Notes under the pieces: model-generated
Seen by the model: only the letters and a program-made list of their open reading frames with translations
What the model was told of the DNA's origin: nothing
Database searches by the model: none
Shown here: piece after piece, positions 52,885 to 63,397 of the stretch
How positions within the stretch are numbered: position 1 is the first letter of the stretch
Layout: every line of letters begins with the position of its first letter
Made by a program: the position numbers and the translations under genes
NCBI GenBank assembly: GCA_038087015.1
Contig: JASBNA010000013.1
Coordinates: 744,001-808,000 of the forward strand
Direction of reading: 5' to 3'
From: Cerrena zonata
Taxonomy: Eukaryota; Basidiomycota; Agaricomycetes; Polyporales; Cerrenaceae
DNA length: 64,000 nt

Positions 52885-53483
52885 ATTAATTAGTTTTTCA
52901 TAATTTACACCCCTTTCCTCTAAAAAGTGTTTTTTTGTATTAATACAATTTCTCTTTTGTCTATATTTTCATTTCCTTTTGTTTTTTATGAGTTTTCAGG
53001 GTTATATAGTTAATTTTGGTTTTATATTTTCATTTCGTCAACCCTGTGTCTCACCATGGATTTGTTACAGGCTTAAATCAATAAAGAGCCACCAACGATC
53101 CATTGTAGTAGCGAGATTACGGGTTATTGCTAGCGATTTTTCCTACTTCTAGGAATTAAAGGTTCACTGCATTATATATTGTGTTTTGATGAACCTGTCC
53201 CATGCAATAGCCTTTATGCCCCTTTTGAACCTTTGTGCTTATGAGTTTCCTTGCGGAAGATTAATGTTACTACGGTAGTTACTGTACTAACAGTAATGTT
53301 TTCAACGGAAGTCATCAATGCTAATGGGTTAATTAACAAGCTAATGATGAAGACGGTACTGGGTTTTATGTCTTGCGGCAAGTTTTCGATTTTGGATTTG
53401 ATTTTGGATTTTGGATTTTGATTTTTTTTTTTTTCTTTCACTGTTAATCTGATCTAATGTCCACATAACCTTGATATCGCCAA
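52885..53483. other. Intergenic, RPL9 3' flank and PHA2 promoter
   Basis: 599 bp. It includes a dyad TTACTG-TACTAA-CAGTAA at about 53279-53296. A 75-codon minus-strand frame at 53214-53441 begins in a poly-Lys stretch made by a T-run and is not convincing. I see no canonical Gcn4 site. Confidence 0.45.
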
Positions 53484-54475
53484 ATGACCATTAAAGTAGC
53501 CTTCTTGGGTCCCGAAGGTACTTACACTCACCAGGTATGTTTTTAGAAACACTTTCCTTTGTTTTGTTGTGCCAATACTAACCTGCTTAACAGGCTGTAA
53601 TTCAACAGTTTGGTAACTCTGGAGACATTGAAATTTACCCCCAAAGTTCCATTTCGTCATGTTTCGAAGCAATTGATTCAAAGAAGGTCGACTACGCTAT
53701 AGTGCCATTCGAAAACTCCACCAATGGACAGGTTGTTTTCACCTATGATCTCCTTCGTGATTGGTTTATATCGGATAGTTCAGCCAAATATAATGATCCA
53801 AAGTTCAAAATAGTGGCCGAACAATACGTTGCAATTCACCACTATTTTCTATCAAATGCCAAATCATTAGCAGACATAACAACCTTATACTCTCACCCTC
53901 AAGTCTGGGGTCAAGTGTCTAAATTCTTAAGTGAAGAGGAAATTTCCAAACTTAAATTGAAAAAGTTTGATACTAGTTCAACATCGAAAGCAGCAGAAAA
54001 CGTTTATAATGATCAATCGAATACAAGTGCATGTATTTGCTCTAAAATGAGTTCTGATTTATATAATTTACCGGTATTATATGAAAAAGTTGAAGATAAT
54101 CCAAATAATACAACCAGATTCTTAGTTTTGGGATATGAGAAACCATTAAGCCCATTATCTCCAATAGCATCTTCTTCATCCGATAGTGTGAAAAACCACT
54201 CAATAACGTCAATAATGTTTACTTTACACCATGATGACCCTGGTGCGTTATGTTCAGCTTTAGATTCTTTTAGAGAATTTCAAATCAAAATGACTTCCAT
54301 CAATTCAAGACCTTCACACCGTGAACAATGGCAGTACGTTTTCTTCATTGAGCTAATCGGTGACATGGATAATGATTTAAATATAAAACAATCTATTGAC
54401 AGTCTATCCGAAAAATGCGTTGATTTAGTGGTTCTAGGGTCATTTGAAAGATCTTGGAGATACTGGGGGGCTTAA
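53484..54475 (+). CDS. PHA2: Prephenate dehydratase (spliced)
   Basis: Two exons: 53484-53534 and 53594-54475, giving 310 residues (yeast Pha2 334). The 59-nt intron (53535-53593) has donor GTATGT, branch site TACTAAC at 53576-53582 and acceptor CAG. Exon 1 encodes MTIKVAFLGPEGTYTHQ, the conserved start of the catalytic domain; exon 2 continues AVIQQFGN and includes VDYAIVPFENSTNG, the substrate-binding region. An ACT-like regulatory domain follows at about residues 210-305 (SIMFTLHHDDPGALCSALDS, with the SRPSHREQWQYVFFIE motif that senses Phe). It converts prephenate to phenylpyruvate in phenylalanine synthesis. Confidence 0.95.
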
Positions 54476-54643
54476 AGTACATTAATATAATAATATATAT
54501 GTATATATTGTAAATAACCTAAATAATAAAAAGAAGATCATAGAAAGAAATGAAATGAAAGTAAAACTATATCTTGAATTTTCAAGAAAAAAGAATTCAT
54601 TAATGGATTCGTCAACATGAATTTTTGCCTCTTTTATATAAAG

Positions 54644-55168
54644 CTAATCACCAAATCTTTGGTAAGTCCAGTCTTTATTATCCAAGGGACAAACCGGTCT
54701 TGATTTCAACCATCTTTGAATACAATGCATATGGAATGCATGATTACATACCCCCCAAGCGGCAATACACTCTTGTCTAGAGTTATTAAGAGTATTTGGT
54801 TGACATTCAATACATGGCTCCATCAAATGGTTTCTGCAAATAGCACAGGTTTCAACAACAATGTCTAAAACAGTTAGTATTTCAATCATTCATTCAAAAA
54901 GTTTCGAATTAGTACATACCCCAAGACCAAAATGCAACAGCAGTCCATTTTCTCACTTCAAAACGTTGTTTCTCTCCTTTATTTTCGAAACAACTTCATT
55001 CTCTTCCTCATTCTCATGTGGATGTGGATGTGGATGTGGATCTAGTTAATGTTAGTAAATGCTATTTGCTACTGCCAATGCAACCCTTTTGGTTGTCACT
55101 AGCTAATCTCATTCCAATTCTTTTAACATACGGCTATCGATATCCATCTTGTCTGTTTCCTCACTCAT
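54644..55168 (-). CDS. HRT1: SCF ubiquitin ligase RING subunit Rbx1/Hrt1 (two introns, one frameshift)
   Basis: Three exons on the minus strand: 55168-55132, 55041-54920 and 54864-54644, about 126 residues (yeast Hrt1 121). Intron 1 (55131-55042) has GTATGT, TACTAAC and TAG; intron 2 (54919-54865) has GTATGT, TACTAAC and TAG. Exon 1 encodes [12 protein letters not shown], exon 2 a His-Pro repeat and the conserved [15 protein letters not shown], exon 3 the RING-H2 domain ([38 protein letters not shown]). Exon 2 lacks one A in a run (T4 on the plus strand at 54982-54985); restoring it joins the frames. The protein recruits E2 enzymes to cullins in SCF complexes and is essential. Confidence 0.88.
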
Positions 55169-55437
55169 GACCGACCCGTTCCTATAATAACCAATGCCAG
55201 TCTTGTATACTTCAGTCAATGAAAAGACAGTGTTCAATGGATTTGTAAGATTCAATTGAAGCTTTCGCACTAACAAAATATCGAAACCACCAAAAAATGT
55301 AGTCAGAAAAAAAAAAAAAAAAAACACTACCAAAGAACTACTAAACAGCACGATTACTGGAAATAACTAAAGATTAGAGTGAACCCATTGGGTCTGTGAA
55401 AGGATATAGAAGTGCTGGTAGTCTACATATAACAGGA

Positions 55438-56129
55438 ATGTCTGAAGATCTAATATCGTCATTGTACCCACCTCCGCCACCGTATTTTAAGTTTTTCACC
55501 CAAGAGAACTTGAATAAGGTCAACAGCTGGAAGAAGGAGCAAGATCAGGAAGAAAGTAGTCCAGAGGACCCAAGAAAAGTACCAGAAGGAGAGTTACAGT
55601 TTCTCATACCACCTGAGCAGCCAAGTGGAACTCATTACCGAGGATATGGGAATCTATGGTCGTTTGAAGACAAGTTACCGAGTTTGAAAGAAGCCGGATG
55701 GACTCAGTTATATAAGGAAGAGGACGAGTTAATAACGTCACAGACAAAGATTGAAGAGTTGCACAAGCTAATGGACTCGTTGTTGTTGAATTTTTGGAGT
55801 TGATTGGCTCGATGTCGGTTGATCCATCGAAATTCCATTACAAGATCGAAGATTTAAAGTTACTTTTAATCAATATAAATCATATTTTGAATACATATAG
55901 ACCTCATCAGACACGTGAGAGTTTAATAATGTTGTTGAAGAAACAAATCGATAAGAAAAATAATGAAATTAATGAAATCGATAAGGTGAGTACTAGTATA
56001 ACTGAGAAAATTCAAAAATTAACAAATAATGTTAAAGGAACTAATGAAGACGTTGACGAATCCAACGAGTCCAGTTTAGCCGAATTGAAGAAAAAATTAT
56101 TAGATAAGTTACTATATCAATCTACATAA
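55438..56129 (+). CDS. MED7: Mediator subunit Med7, one frameshift
   Basis: About 230 codons after correction; yeast Med7 has 222 residues. The start [20 protein letters not shown] with its polyproline segment is diagnostic. [17 protein letters not shown] and then [20 protein letters not shown] with [20 protein letters not shown] are the core Med7 motifs. The frame breaks at the T5 run 55791-55795, where six T would keep it open; otherwise the first frame ends at 55803. Med7 forms the middle-module hinge of Mediator with Med21 and is essential. I infer an assembly error. Confidence 0.9.
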
Positions 56130-56177
56130 AATGTATATAATAATGTATATTACGACTTGGTAATGAATGTAGAGGAA

Positions 56178-58417
56178 TCAAAAAAGATCGAGTAAGTCTT
56201 GGTTAACCTTATTATTATTATTATTATTATTGTTGTTGTTTTGCTGGCTATTGCTAGAAAGATTTAAGTTGTCTATTCCCTGTGTTATATGTTGTGGTTG
56301 TTGTTGTGATGGCTGTGATGGAGGAATGGTATTGAATAAACTTAAGATGTCATTTGTCGATGATTGAGCGTTATTGGAACCGTTGCCAGCTGAAGGTTGT
56401 TGAGGTGCTGTGAACAAATCATTCAACTCATCCAATAAAGAGATACCATTATTATTAGCATTTGATTCAGTTGGAGTTGAAGAATCATCATCATCGAAAT
56501 CTAATAAGTTTTCATTTCTTACATTATTGATTATTTCTTGTTTAGCCAAATTAGTTAAATCCTTGATATCATTTGGATCATTGGAAGATTTGACTGATTT
56601 AATCTCTGTATTGGAATAAGCGTTTGGATCAATAAATGTAAAAGCAGGTTTATGATAAACAGATGACAAAGTAGATAATTCTTTGACTAAACAATTTAAA
56701 ACATTTGGATTGAACGATGATATGATAGTTTTTATAGGAGGTAATTTAGTTAAAATGATTTTTTGTTGAGTTTCAACTGAAGTTGAAGAAGATAATAATC
56801 TCCAATAGATATAAGCTTTATCCCTAACGTCTGCGTTTTCACAATCCTGAGTAGCTTTTTCTAAAGCTGTTTGTAATAGATTTGAATAGTCATTGTTTTG
56901 AGAAAATGATAAATTAATTTTAACAATTGTTGTTAAGATATTCAATTGTAAGATTGAATCATAATCTAGGAAATCTTCTAATATATCGGATAATTTACTT
57001 TTCAAATTTTGGAAATATTTTGGATATTCACCTAATAACCAAATATATCCTGATAAAGCTTTTTGATCATCTAATTCATCAATATGTTGAGAGATTACCG
57101 GAACAATTAAAGTGATTAAGTCGTTTTTACCAGGATAACGTCTTAAGATATTAGTTAAAACAATTATCGATTCATTAATAATCAATTCACCACCTCTTTG
57201 ATCTATCAAATTAATCAATAAATTGATTGATTTTATCACACAGCCAGCCAATTTAATTGCAACTGCACCGATTGATTTGATTGATTTCGAGACCAATGAA
57301 GGTTCAAATTCCATTGCGTATTCTTTCAATTCACCTAGCAATAAAGAACTATTATTATCACTTGCCAATCTAATTATGATTTCGAGTTTTTCCAATTTCA
57401 AATATAAAGGATCAGAATATTTAATGAAGAAAACTCTTAACTCTTTTGATAAAATTTGGGGATATTTTTCTAAAATTATTCTAATGTTTTTCAATCCAAC
57501 AAACTGAGCTTCAGGAATTGACGAACTGACTAAAGAAACTAATGGTGCAGATAATTTTTTAAAAAAGCATTTTTTTGTGCTGGTACATGGACTTGATCCA
57601 AATGTTGTATAATTGTTTTAATTGATGATAATACAACAGAAGCATTTGCATGCTGTAATTGGGGAATAACTCTTTCAATTATGTGAATTGCTTCATCGTT
57701 ATCGCTTGCTTGATAATCAGTTAAAGTAGTTAATATAGTAATTCTCCCCCATTCAGTGCATTCATTTAAACACATTAATAAATTTTTAACGATGTCAGAA
57801 GAAATGACAAAAACTTCTAAATTATCATCTTTATTCATGTCTTTTATTTCATATAATGCATTTAAAGAATTAGCAACCACTGCAGGATTTGAATCAAAGA
57901 TCAATTTCTTTAATTCATCTAAAAATCCAAATTCAATACACATCTCAGCATCCAAATCAAATAATTTAGCAACACAAATAGCAGCTGTCTTACGTACGTA
58001 TGGATTATCATCTTTTAAAGTTCTGGACAATGGTATTTCCATATAATCAACCATCTTGGCAACCCGGATACATCCCATTGTTCTTATTGCCAAAGCTCTA
58101 ATTAAAGGATTTGGATCTTCTGTATCTTGAACAAATGTATTAACTGCCAATATACATAATTCTGGATGTGTTTTAGCATAATTCATAAGATAAAGATAAA
58201 CCAATTTCTTCTGTTCCAAATCATAAGTAGCAATGTTCTTCAATACATCTGGGAATAACGATGAAACATCTTTACCAACGGTCATTGCTTGAATAACTCG
58301 TTGAATTGCATCTTTACGTTCGTGTTTATATTGAGATACAAGCCCATTTTTCAACTCAAAAGTCTCCCCCTTCTTAGGACCTTTCAAAAAGCTTCTTATT
58401 CTCTTCTCCAATGACAT
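56178..58417 (-). CDS. APL2: AP-1 clathrin adaptor beta subunit, one frameshift
   Basis: About 746 codons; yeast Apl2 has 726 residues. The N-terminal adaptin trunk is beta-type: [77 protein letters not shown]. The hinge is Gln/Asn-rich and the protein ends in a clathrin box, LLDLF. The frame breaks at 57555-57560, where the coding strand has A6 and needs A7 (NAFLKKLSAPL). Beta-1 and beta-2 adaptins are hard to separate by eye; the C-terminal clathrin box and length favour the AP-1 form. It works in Golgi-endosome sorting. Confidence 0.83.
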
Positions 58418-58596
58418 CTTCTGGATCGATTTTCTATTAAACTCAGGGACCTGGAAATGGTATTTGTTGTTTTTCTCTACGTGTTTCTAATCTGATTTGA
58501 TTTTTTTCGTTGATTTTTTTCGCTGCGTTTTGATTTTTTCAAGTGGCTACGCTAAATGATTGCAAGATACTTAAATGTTGATAGCATTGCACGATA

Positions 58597-60314
58597 ATGG
58601 CTGTTTATGGGAAGAGAAGCAGACCTATTGCGAAAGATGTGGATAGGGTGGTATTTCTGAGCGAGGACGAAGAAGAGGAAGGACCTATTAGAGATAGACA
58701 GACGCTTTTACCACTGGCCATGGAGAAGTTGCAAGTCCCTGAGATCAAGAGAGCCAGGAGGTCACCGAAGAAGAAGGTAGTTGAGCAAGAGTTTGAGGAG
58801 GATATAACCACGTCGCCCAAGAAGTTTAGTAGGTGGCTAGATCTGATTGATATGCCAAAGATTGAACCGGCAAAGAGGTCGTTGACGGAGCAGTTGATGG
58901 AGGTACCTAAACAAACACCTAAACAAACGGCTCAGCAAACACCTAAACAAACGGCTCGACCATCCAAAGAATCACCCAGAAGGTCAACTTTATCTCCTGG
59001 TAAACAGGATATATGGGACGAGTTGCTAGAAGATGTGGACACCAGCAAAGGACAGACCATGGAGTTCAAGTTGGAGGAGAACGACGAAGACGAAGAGGAA
59101 GAGGCTGAAGACGAAGAAGAGACACCAGTGATTGTGTTTGATTATGTTTACGAAACACCAGAGTTTGAATCGGTGATGCCGAAACCATTGAAAGGCCGCA
59201 AGACACAGGAGTCAAGTAAGACGTATGGAAACGAACGAAGTTTTCTACTTGAAGAAGTTGACAAGGCAGAAGCACATAAGGAGATGATAAGAAATGAAAA
59301 CGACTACAATAAGAACCAGGAGATCATGACCAGTGTTGACTTGAAGCAATTGGGCAGAATGAACAATCTAAAAGAAGATATGCAATACTTAATTGAGGAT
59401 TAAAATTCAATCGAATCAAAACCACTATTGAAAACGATAATAAGGTATTAATAATTACATTATGCGATATTCTAGCAAGTAAACATGATCTAAAACCAAT
59501 TGAAAACGCTGTGGTTGATAAATTACTCAAGATCTTGGCAAAATTAGGAAAACAACCAGGAGATTTGGTTATCGAAATATTAATATTAAAAGTTTTAAGT
59601 TTATTTAAGATGCCCATCGATAAGCAAAGCGAAATATCGTATAGACTACTAACTTTTGAAAAAGAAATAGAGTTAAAGGAATTAAACTTGAATGACAATT
59701 TGAAAAACAATTTGCATAACTTAATTTCGGAAGATAATAATGAAATAGCAATTAATTTGTTGAATATACAGAGTTTAAATTGGTCAATAGTTGAAAAAAT
59801 AATACCCATTCATGCAAAGTACTCTGATAAAGTTCTAGCTCTTCTCCAACAGTATTTCGACAATGGCAAGCCAATTCTTAACCAGCAACTTCTTGACTCC
59901 TTCCTCTCGCAAGGTATTAATAATAAACAATCGGTTTTCTTGCAGCTTATCATTACAATTGCCAATAATTACGAGTTGGATGAAATTACTTACAAACAAG
60001 ACTACGTTAAACTCATCATCAATGAAATATCAACGGTTCCTTCCCATAAACCATGCTCCAATAAATTTGTATTATTTGGATCTGGTTATCTAGTAAATTA
60101 TGTTAAACAGTATCCAATCGCACAAACTGATTTAGTAAAACTAATTCCATTAATTGACTTTAGAACAAACAATGAGGAACTTAATCATATGATCGGGTAT
60201 ATCCACCTTGTCTTAGACATCCAGTCCTCCCTACCCATTGACTCCAGCAAATTACAACCCGGTCTTGCTAATTTCAAACTGCTTATTCAATCATCCAATT
60301 CTTTCGGGTATTAG
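58597..60314 (+). CDS. RAD61: Cohesin-release factor Wpl1/Rad61 (WAPL), one frameshift
   Basis: About 572 codons; yeast Rad61 has 647 residues. The N-terminal half is disordered with Pro/Gln/Thr repeats (PKQTPKQTAQQTPKQTA) and an acidic stretch. The WAPL domain starts at about residue 240: VDLKQLGRMNNLKEDMQYLI, then, across the break, EGLKFNRIKTTIENDNKVL, and continues as helical repeats. The frame breaks at about 59397, where GAGGATTA should read GAGGGATTA. Wapl unloads cohesin from chromatin by opening the Smc3-kleisin gate, acting on the complex that contains Irr1 (12355-16111). The assignment rests on domain order and the GLK segment; sequence conservation is low in this family. Confidence 0.75.
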
Positions 60315-60703
60315 GACCTCTGCTTATATAACGGAAGAGGGTGCATTTTGTCTCAAATGTTCGCTTTGGGAAGCTTTGTCTCATCCTCCTTTAGCCGTAC
60401 CAAGAGTGAGATATCATACAATGCTATCAATGGGCCACCCTGAGGGTGGATTACAATGGCGGAACACACTCGTGGGCAGCACTAATACACTGGCGGGCAA
60501 CGTTGGTGGTGTATAGTGGAAAGGATGGAAAAGGTATTGAGTTGTTGCTAATTGGAAGCGAGCAGAATCCCCGGATAATAAGCAGAGAGAAATCCGATTT
60601 TACCGAACACACCCATAAACATACAGAGTTGCCTATTAGCAATAACATATAAACGGCTGAATATCCTCAAATTCATAAATTCAATAAGTGGGAATCATAA
60701 CCA
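60315..60703. other. Intergenic, RAD61 3' flank
   Basis: 389 bp. It contains a perfect short hairpin CCACCC-TGA-GGGTGG near 60437-60451. No gene supported. Confidence 0.45.
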
Positions 60704-61054
60704 ATGAATCTGATTATCAAAAAATTGAATAGAGCTTACCAAAGCTATGTGTATTGGTCACCTATTCCGGTGATGTCTAAGACTGAGACATACATTTTCA
60801 ATAGTTTTGTATTGGCCTTGGTTACATTTACTTTTTATTGGTTGATTGTGATTACACCACCAATTGCCATTGCCAGCTTTGAAAGATTTGTATATTATAT
60901 CACCGGACACTCTCTTAGTATTAAGGTGATGCTCAGTTTATTAATACTGAAGAATTTATTCCAATTTTATACTAAATATAATGAAAGCCCCAAAAATAAT
61001 TCAATTAATGATGGGTCTAATGTTAAGAAAATCTTAACCTTGATTAGATTATAA
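60704..61054 (+). CDS. Small membrane protein, Tsc3-like serine palmitoyltransferase activator
   Basis: 116 residues. The N-terminal helix region LNRAYQSYVYWSPIPVMSKT is followed by TETYIFNSFVLALVTFTFYW, a membrane segment preceded by the (W/T)E..(I/V)FNS pattern seen in small subunits of serine palmitoyltransferase (Tsc3 in yeast, ssSPTa/b in animals). A second hydrophobic stretch spans about residues 78-90. Serine palmitoyltransferase makes the long-chain base precursor of sphingolipids in the ER. The match is short, so the family call is tentative. It is longer than yeast Tsc3 (80). Confidence 0.55.
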   Translation: MNLIIKKLNRAYQSYVYWSPIPVMSKTETYIFNSFVLALVTFTFYWLIVITPPIAIASFERFVYYITGHSLSIKVMLSLLILKNLFQFYTKYNESPKNNSINDGSNVKKILTLIRL

Positions 61055-61088
61055 TTTTTAATAATTTTTACGTAATTACGAATGATGT

Positions 61089-61603
61089 TTATATACCGAA
61101 TAATCCATAATCTTTAATTTTTATGTTTTCACTTACCAGCTTGATTAATTGTAATTGTTCTTCTACGTAGCTATTCTTTTCGTTTTCCTTAACCGGGGTT
61201 TTCAATGGGATATTACTTGTAATCAAGATATCTGTTTCTATATTAGAGTACCTTAATATATTAACACTCATTAAGATTTGATATTGACCTTGGGGGGTAT
61301 CTTTATGGGTACTTAGTAAATAACTTACAAGGTTTTCTTGTTCAAATACTAATTTGGGCCCCCATTCAATATCTTGTGGTTCCACCAAGTCCTTTAAATG
61401 CTCTCCGATTGCTTCATCCTTCCATCCCGGTACCATTTCTAGTAAATCAATTATTATTGAAATGTCAAGATTAGCATCTTTACTAGGGGTTTGTATCAAA
61501 AATACTTCTGAGTATCGGGGATTTGTCTGATTTTCGATACGTCAATAACATCTTTCGGAAGTACAGTACTGATAGCTCCCCCATAAAGTGGATATTCTTC
61601 CAT
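61089..61603 (-). CDS. MOG1: Ran-binding nuclear import factor Mog1, one frameshift
   Basis: About 171 codons after correction; yeast Mog1 has 218 residues. The start EEYPLYGGAISTVLPKDVID with DVSKIRQIPDTQ is the conserved Mog1 opening (LYGGAI...P..F.D.S..R.VPD.QE). After the break the protein reads LIQTPSKDANLDISIIIDLL. The frame breaks near 61508, where CTCAGAAG lacks one base (giving DTQ-EVFLIQ). Mog1 releases nucleotide from Gsp1/Ran and supports protein import. Some length difference lies in the shorter middle. I infer an assembly error. Confidence 0.85.
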
Positions 61604-61770
61604 ATTGTAATATTTAAGAATAGTATGGAATTTATATTTAGAATAATAATATGTCAAGTATGTTAAGTATGGGCCAATGCAGTCGTGCCCACGGCCCAAA
61701 TCGTCTCCGACGAAAAAAAAATATCAACAACTAATCCTCCTTCAGCATTAAGACAACAAGGGTAAGAAGG

Positions 61771-62985
61771 ATGGCATCAAGCTCGTTTTATAATAAAAAA
61801 AGGAAGCCGATTCTCATCTCGGTGTTACTTATTGTGGTGATCATCTTTGTTACCAAGCTCACCAGCTCATACCGATCGACCAAGAATTTCCAAGAAGTCT
61901 TACAAAATATTCCCAATGAAAATTTGTTAGGTATATCCAAGCTTTTATCAAATGAAAATGAATTAAAACAAGATGAATTCTTGAAAAAATTGGAAAAATT
62001 AAATAAAAAATTGTTATCCAAACAAGAGGAACTCTTATTAAGTTTACAAGAACAAAATTTACAAATATTACAAGAATTGAAAACAATGAAAGTTCCATCA
62101 GCAAGTTTATCAATAAGGGATAAGTTAGTTTACTGTTTCCCTTACGATCCATCAGTTAAGTTCCCGGCGTATATCTGGCAAAGTTGGAAACATGGATTAA
62201 ATGATGAAAGATTTGATAAAAAATATCGTGAAGGTGAACTGCAATGGGCTTGGAAAAATCCCGGATTTGTTCATGAATTATTCAATGATGATACTTCTCA
62301 TACCATGATTAAATATTTATACAATCAAATACCAGAAGTCATTGAAACTTATGAATCATTACCTGAAGTTATTTTAAGAATGGATTTTTTCCGTTACTTA
62401 ATTTTATTTGCAAGAGGAGGGGTTTATGCTGATATCGATACTTATCCTTTACAACCAATTCCAAACTGGATTCCAGAAAATGTCAGTCCCAATGAATTGG
62501 GTATGATTGTAAGTATTGAAACTGATTCAAACCTGGCTAATTGGAAGCTGGAATCCGTAAGAAGATTACAATTTGGTCAATTTGTTTTACAATCAAAACC
62601 CGGTCATCCTATCTTAAGAGAAATCATTGCTGAAATCGTAGAAACCACTCTTAGTAAAAAACGGGAGGCCCGTGAAAAAAATGAACGTCTTGTACTTCTT
62701 GGTAATTCAAATCAAAAGTCTTTGGAAATCTCGAAATGGACCGGTGGTGGTATCTGGACCGATGTCATAATGAACTATTTCAACGACTATATCAAATCTT
62801 CCATCTATCAACAAATTACTTGGAAAGAATTCCACAACTTAAAAATCCCTAAATTAGTCAGCGATATTCTCGTTTTACCAATTAGTTCATTTGCATCAGA
62901 TTTAGAAATTCCAAAAGACGGTAAAATCGAAGACCCCTTGGCCTTCGTTAAACATTATTCGGCCAAAATTTGGAAAACTACTTAG
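61771..62985 (+). CDS. Alpha-1,6-mannosyltransferase of the Och1/Hoc1 family
   Basis: 404 residues, a Golgi type II membrane protein. A short basic cytosolic tail (SSFYNKKRKP) precedes the signal anchor ILISVLLIVVIIFVTKL and a coiled stem. The GT32 catalytic domain starts at about residue 125 with AYIWQSWK and carries the DXD metal site in GGVYADIDTYPLQP (about 225-238). C-terminal motifs include TGGGIWTDVIMNYF. Och1 starts the outer chain of N-glycans; Hoc1 is its paralogue in the M-Pol II complex. The length (Hoc1 396, Och1 480) favours Hoc1, but the choice is not secure. Confidence 0.85.
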   Translation: MASSSFYNKKRKPILISVLLIVVIIFVTKLTSSYRSTKNFQEVLQNIPNENLLGISKLLSNENELKQDEFLKKLEKLNKKLLSKQEELLLSLQEQNLQILQELKTMKVPSASLSIRDKLVYCFPYDPSVKFPAYIWQSWKHGLNDERFDKKYREGELQWAWKNPGFVHELFNDDTSHTMIKYLYNQIPEVIETYESLPEVILRMDFFRYLILFARGGVYADIDTYPLQPIPNWIPENVSPNELGMIVSIETDSNLANWKLESVRRLQFGQFVLQSKPGHPILREIIAEIVETTLSKKREAREKNERLVLLGNSNQKSLEISKWTGGGIWTDVIMNYFNDYIKSSIYQQITWKEFHNLKIPKLVSDILVLPISSFASDLEIPKDGKIEDPLAFVKHYSAKIWKTT

Positions 62986-63397
62986 TTCTTTGCATGGTTT
63001 CATTTCATTAAATACCTATTATGTACTATTATTCTATTCAATTCATAGTAGTCAGTCTACATATTAAACCTCGATCTTGTAAGTGCCAACACCAACACCA
63101 ACTCACCATCTCACCAATATATCACACCAATACATCAACACACCAATATATATATACATCAAGACACCAATATAAATGTTGCAAAAAACTCTAGTGCCTC
63201 ATAGGATGACTCATTGAATGCAAAAAAACCACTGTCAAAAAAAAAAATTAATGTGCAGGTCTGCTACCTTTAGATTAGAAAGGAAATTTTACCGACAGCC
63301 TGAAAAATTATATAAATCGACGATTTTGAAATTTTTCAAAGGAAAAAACCATCAATTGATCGTTTCTTTTCAAGTATTCGTAGATATTTATTCAAGA
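62986..63397. promoter_or_regulatory. LYS9 promoter with Gcn4 site and TATA box
   Basis: A perfect Gcn4 palindrome ATGACTCAT lies at 63206-63214, 184 bp before the LYS9 ATG, and a TATA box TATATAAA at 63309-63316, about 82 bp before it. Gcn4 control fits a lysine-biosynthesis gene. The distal part (63085-63177) is an imperfect CACCAA-rich repeat. Confidence 0.7.

Noticed and set aside
53214..53441. 75-codon minus-strand frame between RPL9 and PHA2
   Set aside because: It begins in a T-run-derived poly-Lys stretch and has no recognisable domain; probably chance.
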